64,000 nucleotides of DNA from Paenibacillus psychroresistens (GTDB lineage: Bacteria > Bacillota > Bacilli > Paenibacillales > NBRC-103111), in contig NZ_CP034235.1 in the NCBI RefSeq assembly GCF_009728935.1, forward strand, positions 4,192,001 through 4,256,000. Direction: 5' to 3'. This document shows positions 16,966 to 25,564 of this stretch, piece after piece (the stretch's first letter is position 1; each line of letters begins with the position of its first letter). Made by a program: the position numbers and the translations under genes. Under the pieces are notes generated by a model. That model was not told the origin of the DNA. It did no database searches and was given only the letters and a program-made list of their open reading frames with translations.

Positions 16966-17202
16966 ATCCAAATAATGGATTATTTATACAGCCATGAAGC
17001 GGGAAATATTAAATCGAGACAATCACTCAATGGATGAACTGTCTTTTGTTGCTGCTGGATATTGACCAAGCGTCTTTGATACATCACCTACCTTAGTTAT
17101 ACTCATGTCAACAAAATACAACCATATAATCCAATTATTAATAGACTCTGCTTAGGTCTCAAAGACTTGAGGTATTTCAAGTTACAGCAGCTTGCCAGAC
17201 CA

Positions 17203-17254
17203 TGAAAAGATCGCCCTTCACTTGGCCATCATGGCTTAAGGAGGGCGATCTTTT
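17203..17254. terminator. Intrinsic terminator of leuCD
   Basis: The inverted repeat AAAAGATCGCCCTT / AAGGAGGGCGATCTTTT flanks a 20-base loop. It is symmetrical, with A and T tracts, and lies 40 bases downstream of leuD. Confidence 0.82.
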
Positions 17255-17294
17255 ATAATTGGGGTACCTTATGGATTGCTTTCACTTTTTAGAG

Positions 17295-17900
17295 TTATTT
17301 AAAAACAATACGTGATTTATGCTTAGCTTCATAAGCAGTAATTTCATCACTATGCTGCAAGGTAAGGCCAATATCATCCAGGCCTTGAAGCAAGAATTGG
17401 CGGCGATGCTCGTCTAGTTCAAAATTAATTTTCAACCCGTGGTTGTCATTAAGTGTTTTGGCAACTAGATCCACTGAAAGTGTGTAACCTTCATTAGCAT
17501 TCGTCCGTTGGAATAGATCCTCTACTTGCTCTTCGGAAAGAACGATTGGCAGAATACCATTCTTAAAGCAGTTGTTGTAGAAAATATCTGCATAAGAAGG
17601 AGCAATAACCACTTTAAAGCCGTAATCCATTATCGCCCAAGGAGCATGCTCACGCGAGGAGCCGCAACCAAAGTTGGCGCGAGAAATCAAAACCGAAGCG
17701 CCTTTATAACGCTCTTTGTTTAAATTAAAATCAGGGTTTACGTCGCCGTTCTCAAAAAAGCGCCACTCAAAAAACAAGTATTGTCCAAATCCGGTACGTT
17801 CAATTCTCTTTAAAAATTGTTTAGGTATGATAGCATCCGTATCGACATTTACACGGTCAACGGGTACAACTAAGCCAGTAAACTCTTTAAATTCTTCCAT
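17295..17900 (-). CDS. leuD: 3-isopropylmalate dehydratase, small subunit
   Basis: This 201-residue small subunit (the aconitase swivel domain) of isopropylmalate isomerase converts 2- to 3-isopropylmalate in leucine synthesis. The N-terminal NVDTDAIIPKQFLK and the central SRANFGCGSSREHAPWA motifs identify it. Length is typical. It follows leuC by 33 bases and ends before a strong terminator. leuA and leuB are not next to it in this window. Confidence 0.96.
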   Translation of the reverse strand: MEEFKEFTGLVVPVDRVNVDTDAIIPKQFLKRIERTGFGQYLFFEWRFFENGDVNPDFNLNKERYKGASVLISRANFGCGSSREHAPWAIMDYGFKVVIAPSYADIFYNNCFKNGILPIVLSEEQVEDLFQRTNANEGYTLSVDLVAKTLNDNHGLKINFELDEHRRQFLLQGLDDIGLTLQHSDEITAYEAKHKSRIVFK

Positions 17901-17933
17901 TGTTAGGCACTCCCTTCTATATGTTTAATGGTA

Positions 17934-19343
17934 TTAATTAAATGCCCATTCACGAATATCGACAAAATGTCCTTCTATAGCAGCAGCTGCTGCCATTGCA
18001 GGTGATACTAAATGTGTACGGCCTCCACGACCTTGACGACCTTCAAAATTACGATTCGAAGTAGAAGCACAACGCTCTTCTGGATTCAACATGTCCGGGT
18101 TCATTGCCAGACACATGCTGCAGCCTGCATCACGCCATTCAAAGCCTGCTTCAGTGAAGATTTTATCCAAGCCTTCTTTTTCTGCTTGGATCTTAACGCG
18201 TCCTGATCCTGGTACTACGATTGCATATTTTAAGTTAGGTGATACTTTATGGCCTTTAGCTACGGATGCTGCTGCACGCAAATCTTCAATTCGCCCATTC
18301 GTGCATGAACCAATAAAGACGACATCAACTGCTAAATCGGTCATTGGAGTACCAGGTGTCAGCCCCATATATTCCAAAGCCTTTTCTGCTGCTTTACGTT
18401 CGTTTTCAGTTGGGAAGCTTTGTGGATCTGGCACTGCTGCAGTCACATGGATTCCCATTCCAGGGCTAGTTCCCCAGGTTACTTGCGGGATTAATGCTTG
18501 TGCGTCAAACTCAACTACACGATCATATTCAGCGCCATCATCTGTTACGATTTGACTCCATATGGAAACTAACTTATCAAACTCTTCTCCCTGTGGCACA
18601 TAATCACGTCCACGCAGGTAGTCAAAGGTTACATTATCCGGAGCAATCAAGCCCGCACGAGCGCCTGCCTCAATAGACATGTTACAAACGGTCATGCGCT
18701 CTTCCATAGATAAGGCACGGATAGCTTCACCCGTATATTCAAGAACATAACCGGTTGCGAAATCCGTACCGTATTGCGCGATAACGCCAAGAATTAGATC
18801 CTTAGCTGTTACACCAGGGCTTAATCTGCCGTTAATGCGTACTTCCAAGGTTTTGGCTTTGGACTGCTGCAAGCATTGAGTAGCCATAACATGCTCCACT
18901 TCACTTGTACCAATTCCGAATGCCAAAGCGCCAAAAGCACCATGAGTGGAAGTATGGCTGTCTCCGCAAACGATTGTATTACCTGGATGTGTTAAGCCAA
19001 GCTCAGGCCCCATAACGTGGACAACGCCTTGATCCGCACTATATAAATCAAACAGAGTTACGCCAAAATCAGCGCAGTTTTGCGATAGCGTATCGATTTG
19101 TTGCTTAGAGATTGGATCCTTGATGTTAAAACGATCCTGTGTAGGGACGTTATGATCCATTGTAGCGAAAGTAAGATCCGGACGACGTACTTTACGGCTT
19201 GATAAACGCAAGCCTTCAAATGCTTGCGGAGATGTTACTTCATGAACCAAATGTAGATCAATATAGATGATGCTAGGCTTGCCTTCCTCTTGATGAATCA
19301 CATGATTTTCCCAAATCTTTTCGAACATTGTTTTTTTAGCCAT
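17934..19343 (-). CDS. leuC: 3-isopropylmalate dehydratase, large subunit
   Basis: This 469-residue large subunit carries the 4Fe-4S cluster of isopropylmalate isomerase. VFIGSCTNGR near residue 345 gives the first cluster cysteine and AGCSMCLAMNPD near 405 the other two; GDSHTSTHGAFGALAFGIGTSEVEHV is typical of the family. The start ATG follows GAGGTGA. A LysR-type regulator gene is transcribed divergently 187 bases away, and the shared region holds a candidate binding box at the classic position for activation of leuC. No T-box leader is visible, unlike many Firmicute leucine operons. Confidence 0.96.
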   Translation of the reverse strand: MAKKTMFEKIWENHVIHQEEGKPSIIYIDLHLVHEVTSPQAFEGLRLSSRKVRRPDLTFATMDHNVPTQDRFNIKDPISKQQIDTLSQNCADFGVTLFDLYSADQGVVHVMGPELGLTHPGNTIVCGDSHTSTHGAFGALAFGIGTSEVEHVMATQCLQQSKAKTLEVRINGRLSPGVTAKDLILGVIAQYGTDFATGYVLEYTGEAIRALSMEERMTVCNMSIEAGARAGLIAPDNVTFDYLRGRDYVPQGEEFDKLVSIWSQIVTDDGAEYDRVVEFDAQALIPQVTWGTSPGMGIHVTAAVPDPQSFPTENERKAAEKALEYMGLTPGTPMTDLAVDVVFIGSCTNGRIEDLRAAASVAKGHKVSPNLKYAIVVPGSGRVKIQAEKEGLDKIFTEAGFEWRDAGCSMCLAMNPDMLNPEERCASTSNRNFEGRQGRGGRTHLVSPAMAAAAAIEGHFVDIREWAFN

Positions 19344-19384
19344 GGATAACTCACCTCTTCGATATTAATTTTGTTCTAATATTC

Positions 19385-19450
19385 ATTATAAAGTAATACT
19401 AGCATTTCCTTCTTCATTGTTCCAAGATATAATATCTATAAGCTTGATAG
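19385..19450 (-). promoter_or_regulatory. leuC promoter -10 and LysR-type T-N11-A box
   Basis: TATAAT reads on the minus strand at 19385-19390, with no good -35 hexamer, as in activator-dependent promoters. The dyad CTATAAGCTTGATAG at 19436-19450 fits the LysR-family T-N11-A rule, and its centre is about 65 bases upstream of the expected leuC start site. The element AGATATAATATCT (19425-19437) is a further near-palindrome alongside. Confidence 0.5.
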
Positions 19451-19530
19451 GAAATTAATATAAAGGCGCCTTAAGTTTAAGCTTTTTAAAAACAATACCA
19501 CATTTCACTTCATTTTAGGAGGAACAAAAC

Positions 19531-20442
19531 ATGGAATTACGGCAATTCTTATATGCAATCCAAATTGCAACGGAGAAGAATTTCTCACGAGCAGCAGAGA
19601 AGCTTCACTTGGCACAGCCCTCACTAAGTCAGCAATTGTCTAAGCTAGAGAAGGAAATTGGCGTGCTTCTATTTCAACGCAATACGAATTCTGTTGAGAT
19701 TACACATGCCGGTGAAGTGTTTGTAGAAAAGGCACAGAAGATTCTGGATATGGTCAATCAGCTAAAAAAAGAGATGGAAGACATCTCTCAAATGCGCAAA
19801 GGTAAACTTGTTGTCGGCAGCTTGCCTATTACAGGCTCTCATATACTTCCGTTGGTGCTGCCTGTATTCCAAAGCAGGTATCCTGAGATTGAAATTGTCC
19901 TGGTGGAAGAAACCTCTAATCGTCTTGAACATTTGACATCTAACGGGCAAACTGACATTAGCTTGTTAACCCTTCCCTTGCATGAGCCTTCTTTAACCTA
20001 TCAATCTCTGATCGATGAGGAGATCTGGCTGGCGCTTCCACCGCAGCATGCCTTACTCCAAGCGAAAACTAGTGATGAACACTCTGAAGATTCATGGGTA
20101 CAAATTAGCGACCTCGAAAAAGAGCCCTTTATTGTGCTCAAAAAAGGGCAAGGTTTTCGTCAAATTACCGAAGAGCTATGTTTAACCGCTGGCTTCCAGC
20201 CTAAAATCGTCTTTGAAAGCAGTAATATCGAAACCGTACAATCGCTTGTTGCCGCCGGAATGGGGATTGCTTTCATCCCTTCGATGATTGCAAGAAAACA
20301 AGGCATGCTTTTTACTCCTACCTATATACCGTTACAAGAGAAGCCCTATCGTACCCTAGTCATTGCTTATCGCAAAGGACGCTATTTATCGAAAGCTGCA
20401 GAAGCTTTTATTGCTACTTTGCTTGAGGTCACGGCTGATTAG
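19531..20442 (+). CDS. LysR-family transcriptional regulator
   Basis: This 303-residue regulator has an N-terminal helix-turn-helix (residues 3-60, NFSRAAEKLHLAQPSLSQQLSKLEKEIG) and a C-terminal periplasmic-binding-protein-like effector domain (about 90-300). It is divergent from leuCD, and the intergenic region contains a LysR-type box. Activation of leucine synthesis or response to a related metabolite is therefore the simplest guess, with self-repression usual in this family. A strong ribosome binding site AGGAGG precedes the ATG. Its 3' end overlaps the convergent mtnU gene by 4 bases. Confidence 0.88.
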   Translation: MELRQFLYAIQIATEKNFSRAAEKLHLAQPSLSQQLSKLEKEIGVLLFQRNTNSVEITHAGEVFVEKAQKILDMVNQLKKEMEDISQMRKGKLVVGSLPITGSHILPLVLPVFQSRYPEIEIVLVEETSNRLEHLTSNGQTDISLLTLPLHEPSLTYQSLIDEEIWLALPPQHALLQAKTSDEHSEDSWVQISDLEKEPFIVLKKGQGFRQITEELCLTAGFQPKIVFESSNIETVQSLVAAGMGIAFIPSMIARKQGMLFTPTYIPLQEKPYRTLVIAYRKGRYLSKAAEAFIATLLEVTAD

Positions 20443-21242
20443 AGCTTATAAATTTCGGGGCGGCGGTCTTCAAACACAGGTATTCGAGCACGAACTTGAT
20501 CGACATCTGACATTGACAATGTAGCAGTTAATATTTCTTCTTCTTCACTACCTTCTGCTATAATCTCGCCCCAAGGATCAATAATTAACGAATGTCCAAA
20601 AAACTCCGCTTTACCGCTTATCCCAACTCGATTACAAGCTACAACAAACATTTGATTCTCAATAGCTCTAGCCATCAATAAAGTCCGCCAATGGTGTAAC
20701 CGAGGATTAGGCCATTCTGCAGGCACAAACAGAATTTTCGCACCGTCTAAAGCTAGCTTTCTTGCTAGCTCTGGAAAGCGAATATCGTAACAAATCATTA
20801 CACCCGCAGGTATTTCGTCGATTTGAATTTTGCCAATTTGATCCCCGCTTGCGAGAAATTTCTCTTCATCCATCAAGCGAAACAAGTGTATTTTAGAATA
20901 GTCAGCTGTTAATTCACCTTGTCGATTAAAAACATAAACAGTATTTAGTACTTCATCGCCTTTTTTCTCAGCTATTGAACCTGCAATGATATTGACATCA
21001 TGCTCTAAACAAAATTGTGAAATGAATCGTTTAGTTCGCTCTCCTTCTAAATCTGCCAGCTGTTGAATTTGCTCCAAAGCGTAGCCTGTATTCCACATTT
21101 CCGGAAAAATGATTATATCTGGTTTAGGATCTGCTTTAATTGCTTTACTTAGCATCAGAGTTAGATTAGCAAAATTTCGATCAGGTTCGCCAATTTCTAT
21201 ATCCATTTGTAATAAGCTAATCGTTAAATTTGATTGATTCAT
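20439..21242 (-). CDS. mtnU: Carbon-nitrogen hydrolase, omega-amidase type (MtnU)
   Basis: This 267-residue nitrilase-superfamily enzyme has the Glu-Lys-Cys triad in FPEMWNTGY, KIHLF and MICYDIRFPE. The sequence strongly resembles Bacillus MtnU (YkrU), which hydrolyses alpha-ketoglutaramate or ketosuccinamate left by glutamine- or asparagine-dependent transamination in methionine salvage. mtnE lies about 4.3 kb away on the other strand, with the germination operon between. Start support is AGGGAGTG upstream. The amidase family is firm; the exact substrate is inferred from similarity and neighbourhood. Confidence 0.82.
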   Translation of the reverse strand: MNQSNLTISLLQMDIEIGEPDRNFANLTLMLSKAIKADPKPDIIIFPEMWNTGYALEQIQQLADLEGERTKRFISQFCLEHDVNIIAGSIAEKKGDEVLNTVYVFNRQGELTADYSKIHLFRLMDEEKFLASGDQIGKIQIDEIPAGVMICYDIRFPELARKLALDGAKILFVPAEWPNPRLHHWRTLLMARAIENQMFVVACNRVGISGKAEFFGHSLIIDPWGEIIAEGSEEEEILTATLSMSDVDQVRARIPVFEDRRPEIYKL

Positions 21243-21287
21243 AATATCACTCCCTGCTTACATCGTAACTAATAATAAAGCTCCGCG

Positions 21288-22397
21288 TCAATTGTTCATC
21301 GATGAATGTTTTTTTCTGAACAAAGCAGCAATCGTTAGTACAATAAGCGGTACTACAAATGCAAAGGTCCCCCATAGAGGTGCAACAACAGCGATAAGAT
21401 GAATCCATTGTGCTTCTCCTCCGTTCATAACAAGCAGAGATAGTAGAAAACAACACAAACTAAGTGGGAAAATCATCAATTTTTTGTCTTTAATTTTAAA
21501 TAAATGCCTAATGGTTACATTCAGAACGTATAAGGCAATTGTCGCTTTCATATAAGAGCCAACTATTAGCGAAATGCCGATTAAAGATTCAATGCGTTGA
21601 AATATCTCTAATATTTCGATGGTTCGAGCCAGCTGAAAAATGATATATCTTTGTTCGCCTGCAATTGGACCAAACAACATAATCGAACATACGGTTACAG
21701 CCATTAAACAAAATCCATTAAATAATAGCGATAAGTACATACCTCTATGTAATTTATTATTTGATTCTTTTCGCACTAATGGCAAAAGCATGGCAAAAAC
21801 CACTATTTCTAGATACGGAAATCCATACGAAAAGTAAGCTCCCAAAACAATAGGTTTAAAGCCATAAGGCATTACTGGCATTAGAAACTCTGGGTGATAA
21901 TTCAAACTAGCCAAACCAAGAATGAAAAAAATGAAAGCAAGAACAGCGAGGATAAGTAAAACAAACATGCGGGCCATCACTTCAATTCCTAATCGTACCG
22001 AAGTAGCCGCAAGTAGAAAAATCAACAAATTAAACACGTATAAAGGTGTTTCCCGCATCATAGAGTTGGTCATAAACAATCCTATATCGAGTACAATCCC
22101 AGTAACAATATGAAGTAAAAAGGATATGAACGGAATAGCAAGAATAATTGTGATCCATTTCCCAAGCATTTCATTAGAGTATTCGATCATGCTCTTGTTT
22201 GGAAATCTTCGATATAGAAACAGGATTAAGGATAAGAAAATCATCCCCATTGAAAGTGACATTAACAAAGCTAACCAAGCTCCATTTTTACTAAATCCGA
22301 TTAAAGGACCTGGAATATTAATAACCGAAGAACCCGTCGTAAAACAAAGAAATAAGGCTGACATTTGTTTAGCGCTTACCGTTTCTTGATTTGTCAC
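21288..22397 (-). CDS. Spore germination receptor B subunit (GerAB/GerKB type permease)
   Basis: This integral membrane protein of about 369 residues with ten hydrophobic segments belongs to the amino acid/polyamine transporter-like GerB family. GerB subunits sit in the spore inner membrane and bind the germinant. Typical features are the N-terminal SAKQMSALFLCFTTGS segment and the proline/glycine-rich helix 1 (INIPGPLIGF). The frame opens at a GTG (22409) with no ribosome binding site; the GTG at 22397, just after GGGTGG, is preferred. It is the last gene of the A-C-D-B operon. Confidence 0.88.
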   Translation of the reverse strand: MTNQETVSAKQMSALFLCFTTGSSVINIPGPLIGFSKNGAWLALLMSLSMGMIFLSLILFLYRRFPNKSMIEYSNEMLGKWITIILAIPFISFLLHIVTGIVLDIGLFMTNSMMRETPLYVFNLLIFLLAATSVRLGIEVMARMFVLLILAVLAFIFFILGLASLNYHPEFLMPVMPYGFKPIVLGAYFSYGFPYLEIVVFAMLLPLVRKESNNKLHRGMYLSLLFNGFCLMAVTVCSIMLFGPIAGEQRYIIFQLARTIEILEIFQRIESLIGISLIVGSYMKATIALYVLNVTIRHLFKIKDKKLMIFPLSLCCFLLSLLVMNGGEAQWIHLIAVVAPLWGTFAFVVPLIVLTIAALFRKKHSSMNN

Positions 22398-22412
22398 CTG
22401 ACCACCCACTTT

Positions 22413-22655
22413 TTATGGAATAACATTTAAATAATCGACTATATTTTCTGCCATTTTTCCAATCAATACAGCAATCAAATCGTACATATTGAACCAGTCT
22501 AATTCAAAAACAAATTTAAGACTTAAATAAAGCGAGATCATTACAATGAATATATATAAATAAATTTCAATACGTGGTTTTTTGATTAATTTCGTCATAT
22601 CAAAGAAAAATAGAGAAAAATAGATCAAGCTAATCAGCACTACTCGCTCCAGCAT
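22413..22655 (-). CDS. Small two-helix membrane protein, germination receptor D subunit
   Basis: This 80-residue protein is almost entirely two transmembrane helices (about residues 3-20 and 28-48) plus an amphipathic C-terminal helix. It is encoded between the gerC and gerB genes, 25 bases after the first and 15 before the second, with a good ribosome binding site (AAAGGAAG). Small two-helix D subunits encoded in germinant receptor operons are known in Bacillus and modulate germination. Sequence identity in that group is low, so the call rests on topology and position. Confidence 0.72.
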   Translation of the reverse strand: MLERVVLISLIYFSLFFFDMTKLIKKPRIEIYLYIFIVMISLYLSLKFVFELDWFNMYDLIAVLIGKMAENIVDYLNVIP

Positions 22656-22679
22656 TTCCCGCTTCCTTTCTGACGTTTA

Positions 22680-23846
22680 TTATTGTGAAGATGGCTTACC
22701 GATTGATGAACCAGTATGCAGAATCTCAACCTTAACATCCATGGAAAAATGGATTTCTGCAAAACGTTCATTCCAATCTTTTTGCCACTTCAACCATGTT
22801 TTCGGGTTTTTTGCGAATATTTTATTGCCAATCCCTAGAGCATCTATTTTCTTATCCTGCAGGTGAGTAATGACTTGCTGCATTTCTTTCTTGGCTAAAT
22901 CGCTCACTCTCTTCTCAAATGCCGCTTCGTCCTGCTCCGTTATGAGTGATGAACATACTAGCTCTCCAGCTGACCCCTTTAATGCCAAAGCAATGTGAAC
23001 ATCTACCGCATCTTTTTTTATTGATGTTTTAATTTTAGAGTTAATAAAGCTTAACTCAAAAGCATCCTTTTTGATTTTCCCCCCCACTTTTCCCTCACAT
23101 GGAATACTAAAAGCTGCACCTTTCATTTTATTAGTCAGCATAAGCAAGCCTCTAACCTCAGAAGCAGGTAAGCTATCAATTAATTTGCCTTTTTCTAATA
23201 AAACAATACCTGCAATAGCAGGTTCTTTTTTATGCTTTTTTTCTAGATAAAGAGTAGGTAAAAGAGCTATACCCGTGGGGCTTTTCATTTGAATTTCTAG
23301 ATCCAATATCGTCGCTTTAATAACCTTAGCTGATGATTGATAGGAAACCTGATCCATGGAACGAAATTGCTGCCCTAGTGTATTCTCGATATAAGGAGGC
23401 AGCTCCAAATAATCGCTTGCCTCTCCTTTTGTAACTAAAATATAAGTCGTTGGTCTAGGTTCATGATCGCGTATAAATAAATCAAGCAGCTCAGCAATAT
23501 TCTGTTGTTTAATTATCTCCTCGCTAACCAGAATAACCCGATTATGATCCCACTTGCTTTTACGCCCCAAATGAAGCGTAATATCCCGAATTGCATCAAA
23601 AATATTCTCGCCTTCTGTTTGAATATTAAGTGAGGAACCCATGGACTTGGTTTTACTACCGCTTGCATCACCTCCGCCTCCATTCGGTTTATAGAAATGG
23701 GTTGTCATTTTAATATTCTCTTGCTCGCTCTTATCAATGGCTACTGCCTGTACGAATGAATATTCATCGAGCTCCGCACGGTTCCAGCATCCCGTCATTA
23801 ATAACAAGATCAAGCTTGAAAATGCCAAAGCGATACGCAATCTCAT
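22680..23846 (-). CDS. Spore germination receptor C subunit lipoprotein
   Basis: This 388-residue lipoprotein has signal peptide and lipobox LLMTGC near residue 20, followed by the family hallmark WNRAELDEYSFVQAVAIDKS. GerC subunits are anchored on the outer face of the spore inner membrane by a diacylglyceryl cysteine and have three alpha/beta domains; length is typical. It lies 34 bases after gerA. The stretch of Gly/Ser after HFYKPNGGGGDASGSKT is a flexible loop seen in many homologues. Confidence 0.92.
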   Translation of the reverse strand: MRLRIALAFSSLILLLMTGCWNRAELDEYSFVQAVAIDKSEQENIKMTTHFYKPNGGGGDASGSKTKSMGSSLNIQTEGENIFDAIRDITLHLGRKSKWDHNRVILVSEEIIKQQNIAELLDLFIRDHEPRPTTYILVTKGEASDYLELPPYIENTLGQQFRSMDQVSYQSSAKVIKATILDLEIQMKSPTGIALLPTLYLEKKHKKEPAIAGIVLLEKGKLIDSLPASEVRGLLMLTNKMKGAAFSIPCEGKVGGKIKKDAFELSFINSKIKTSIKKDAVDVHIALALKGSAGELVCSSLITEQDEAAFEKRVSDLAKKEMQQVITHLQDKKIDALGIGNKIFAKNPKTWLKWQKDWNERFAEIHFSMDVKVEILHTGSSIGKPSSQ

Positions 23847-23879
23847 ATCCTCTCCTGCTTTCTTAGTAGAGCATGCTGG

Positions 23880-25382
23880 TTAATCTTTTCGAAATTTATG
23901 CATATGCTGGTTCCGCGGAGATCGAATTAGTCTTTTTAACGGAGCACGTACCAGGACATCTCGTAATTCGGAAAAGCGAAATGGAGCTAAAGGAGCCATA
24001 TAAGGCTGACCCAAGGATCTTAGTGAAACCAAGTGCAGGAATATGAATAATAGTCCGATCATTAAGCCAAAAACGCCAAGTATAGCCGCAAAGACCATCA
24101 GGATAAATCTCAAAATTCGTATGCCAATAGCCATGTTGTAGTCAGGTAAAGAGAAGGAAGCAATTCCGGTAAGCGCAACAATTATTATGACAACGGGAGA
24201 GGCAATTTTGGCAATTATCGCTGCTTGGCCAATAACTAAGGCTCCGACAATACTTACTGCAGAACCAACAGGCTTAGGAAGTCGGACTCCAGCTTCACGT
24301 AATATTTCAAATAAAAATTCCATTAACATAGCTTCGATAAATGTTGGAAACGGAATTCCTTCACGTGAGTCAAGAACGGCAAGCAGCAATACAGTAGGAA
24401 TCAGCTCTGAATCAAAGTTGGAAAAGGCAATATAAAGCGCAGGCAATGTTAAGGCTAATAAAAAAGTAACCACTCTTAGGATCCGAATTAACGAAGCAAA
24501 AACCGTTCTTACGTAATAATCCTCAGGAGATTTAAAAAAATCGGAGAATAAGCCAGGGCATAAAAGAATACCAGGAGTTCCACCAACCAGAACTATAATT
24601 TTCCCATCTAATAAAGCAGCAACAGCAACATCCGTACGCTCCGTATATTGGTATTGCGGAAAAGGTGAATAGCTTGAATCTTCAATTAATTCTTCAATAT
24701 AAGAGCTTTCCAATATTTCATGCTTGATCGCGAGTTCGAAGCGTTTTTTAAATTCGGCCAATGTCTCTGGATTTACAGCTCCAGTTAAATAGCCATAAAC
24801 CACTTCTGTTTCAGTTTCACCCGCAGCAAAGCATTTATGAATTTTAAACTTTTCGCTTTTCATCCGATTCCGCAGCAAGCCGAGATTTATCGTCAAATCC
24901 TCAACTGTGCTGTCGTGTGGCCCTCTAACTACCGACTCATTAATGGGCTCACTAATGGATCTCTTCTCCATGCATATAGAATGAAAGCAAAGTGCTTTAT
25001 CCCAACCATCAAATATTATTACGACATGGCCATACATTATTTTTTTTACGGCATCCTCCAATTTTTCTACAACTTCCGTCTGTCTTGAAGAAGCACCATT
25101 TTGATCAAAAAAAAGGATGACTTCTTCTAAAGTAACCATTGTCGCAGGTCCAATTATTTGCGGGACCAAGTCCTGTAATGCTTTTTTCAAGTAGTTAATT
25201 TCTAAGTACTGTATTAGGGATTCACAATAAACGACTAATGCACCAAGCTCAAAATTGGAACCATAGTGATGCAATTGAAAATTAATATCTGAGCAGTCAG
25301 CTAGGGTTTGCTTCAACCAATCCTGATTTTCACTTAATTTTTTTGAGATAGGTTCTTTTCCTACTGATTCTGTTGAGTCCAT
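23880..25382 (-). CDS. Spore germination receptor A subunit
   Basis: This 500-residue GerA-family subunit has a cytoplasmic N-terminal domain (about 1-290) and four or five transmembrane helices (about 300-450). The motifs KISSP-like RTDVAVAALLDGKIIVLVGGTPGILLCPGLFSDFF and SPEDYYVRTVFASLIRILR are typical of the family. GerA subunits oligomerise into the ion channel that opens when the B subunit binds germinant. It is the first gene of the operon, with GAGAGGA before the ATG and a sigma-G-like promoter just upstream. Confidence 0.93.
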   Translation of the reverse strand: MDSTESVGKEPISKKLSENQDWLKQTLADCSDINFQLHHYGSNFELGALVVYCESLIQYLEINYLKKALQDLVPQIIGPATMVTLEEVILFFDQNGASSRQTEVVEKLEDAVKKIMYGHVVIIFDGWDKALCFHSICMEKRSISEPINESVVRGPHDSTVEDLTINLGLLRNRMKSEKFKIHKCFAAGETETEVVYGYLTGAVNPETLAEFKKRFELAIKHEILESSYIEELIEDSSYSPFPQYQYTERTDVAVAALLDGKIIVLVGGTPGILLCPGLFSDFFKSPEDYYVRTVFASLIRILRVVTFLLALTLPALYIAFSNFDSELIPTVLLLAVLDSREGIPFPTFIEAMLMEFLFEILREAGVRLPKPVGSAVSIVGALVIGQAAIIAKIASPVVIIIVALTGIASFSLPDYNMAIGIRILRFILMVFAAILGVFGLMIGLLFIFLHLVSLRSLGQPYMAPLAPFRFSELRDVLVRAPLKRLIRSPRNQHMHKFRKD

Positions 25383-25416
25383 GGATGTCCTCTCTTCTTC
25401 AGTATCTCGCTTTGGT

Positions 25417-25445
25417 TATTATTCCAATAAAAAGCATGGATATGC
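25417..25445 (-). promoter_or_regulatory. Candidate sigma-G promoter of the germination operon
   Basis: The minus strand reads GCATA (25445-25441), 17 bases, then AATAATA (25423-25417). The forespore sigma-G consensus is G-H-A-T-R, 17-18 bases, C-A-T-x-H-T-A, so only the first -10 base deviates. Germination receptor operons are sigma-G controlled in Bacillus, which supports the call. Confidence 0.6.
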
Positions 25446-25564
25446 TAATCCTCGAAGAATATAAGTTAAATCCAGCTATTACTATACATTGCTCACGTTT
25501 TTTGATACATTATTCCTATTATCCTGCGGGGTTTCTCGCCTAAAGAACGGAGCTCGAATCTATA

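Noticed and set aside
18091..18555. 154-codon open frame on the plus strand inside leuC
   Set aside because: It is the antisense shadow of a highly conserved gene, with no ribosome binding site or neighbour support.
21247..21456. Cysteine-rich 69-codon frame overlapping the end of gerB
   Set aside because: It is out of frame within a conserved membrane protein gene and has no ribosome binding site.
25446..25564. Possible SAM or T-box riboswitch before mtnE
   Set aside because: None of the conserved SAM-I words or a T-box sequence is present in the gap.
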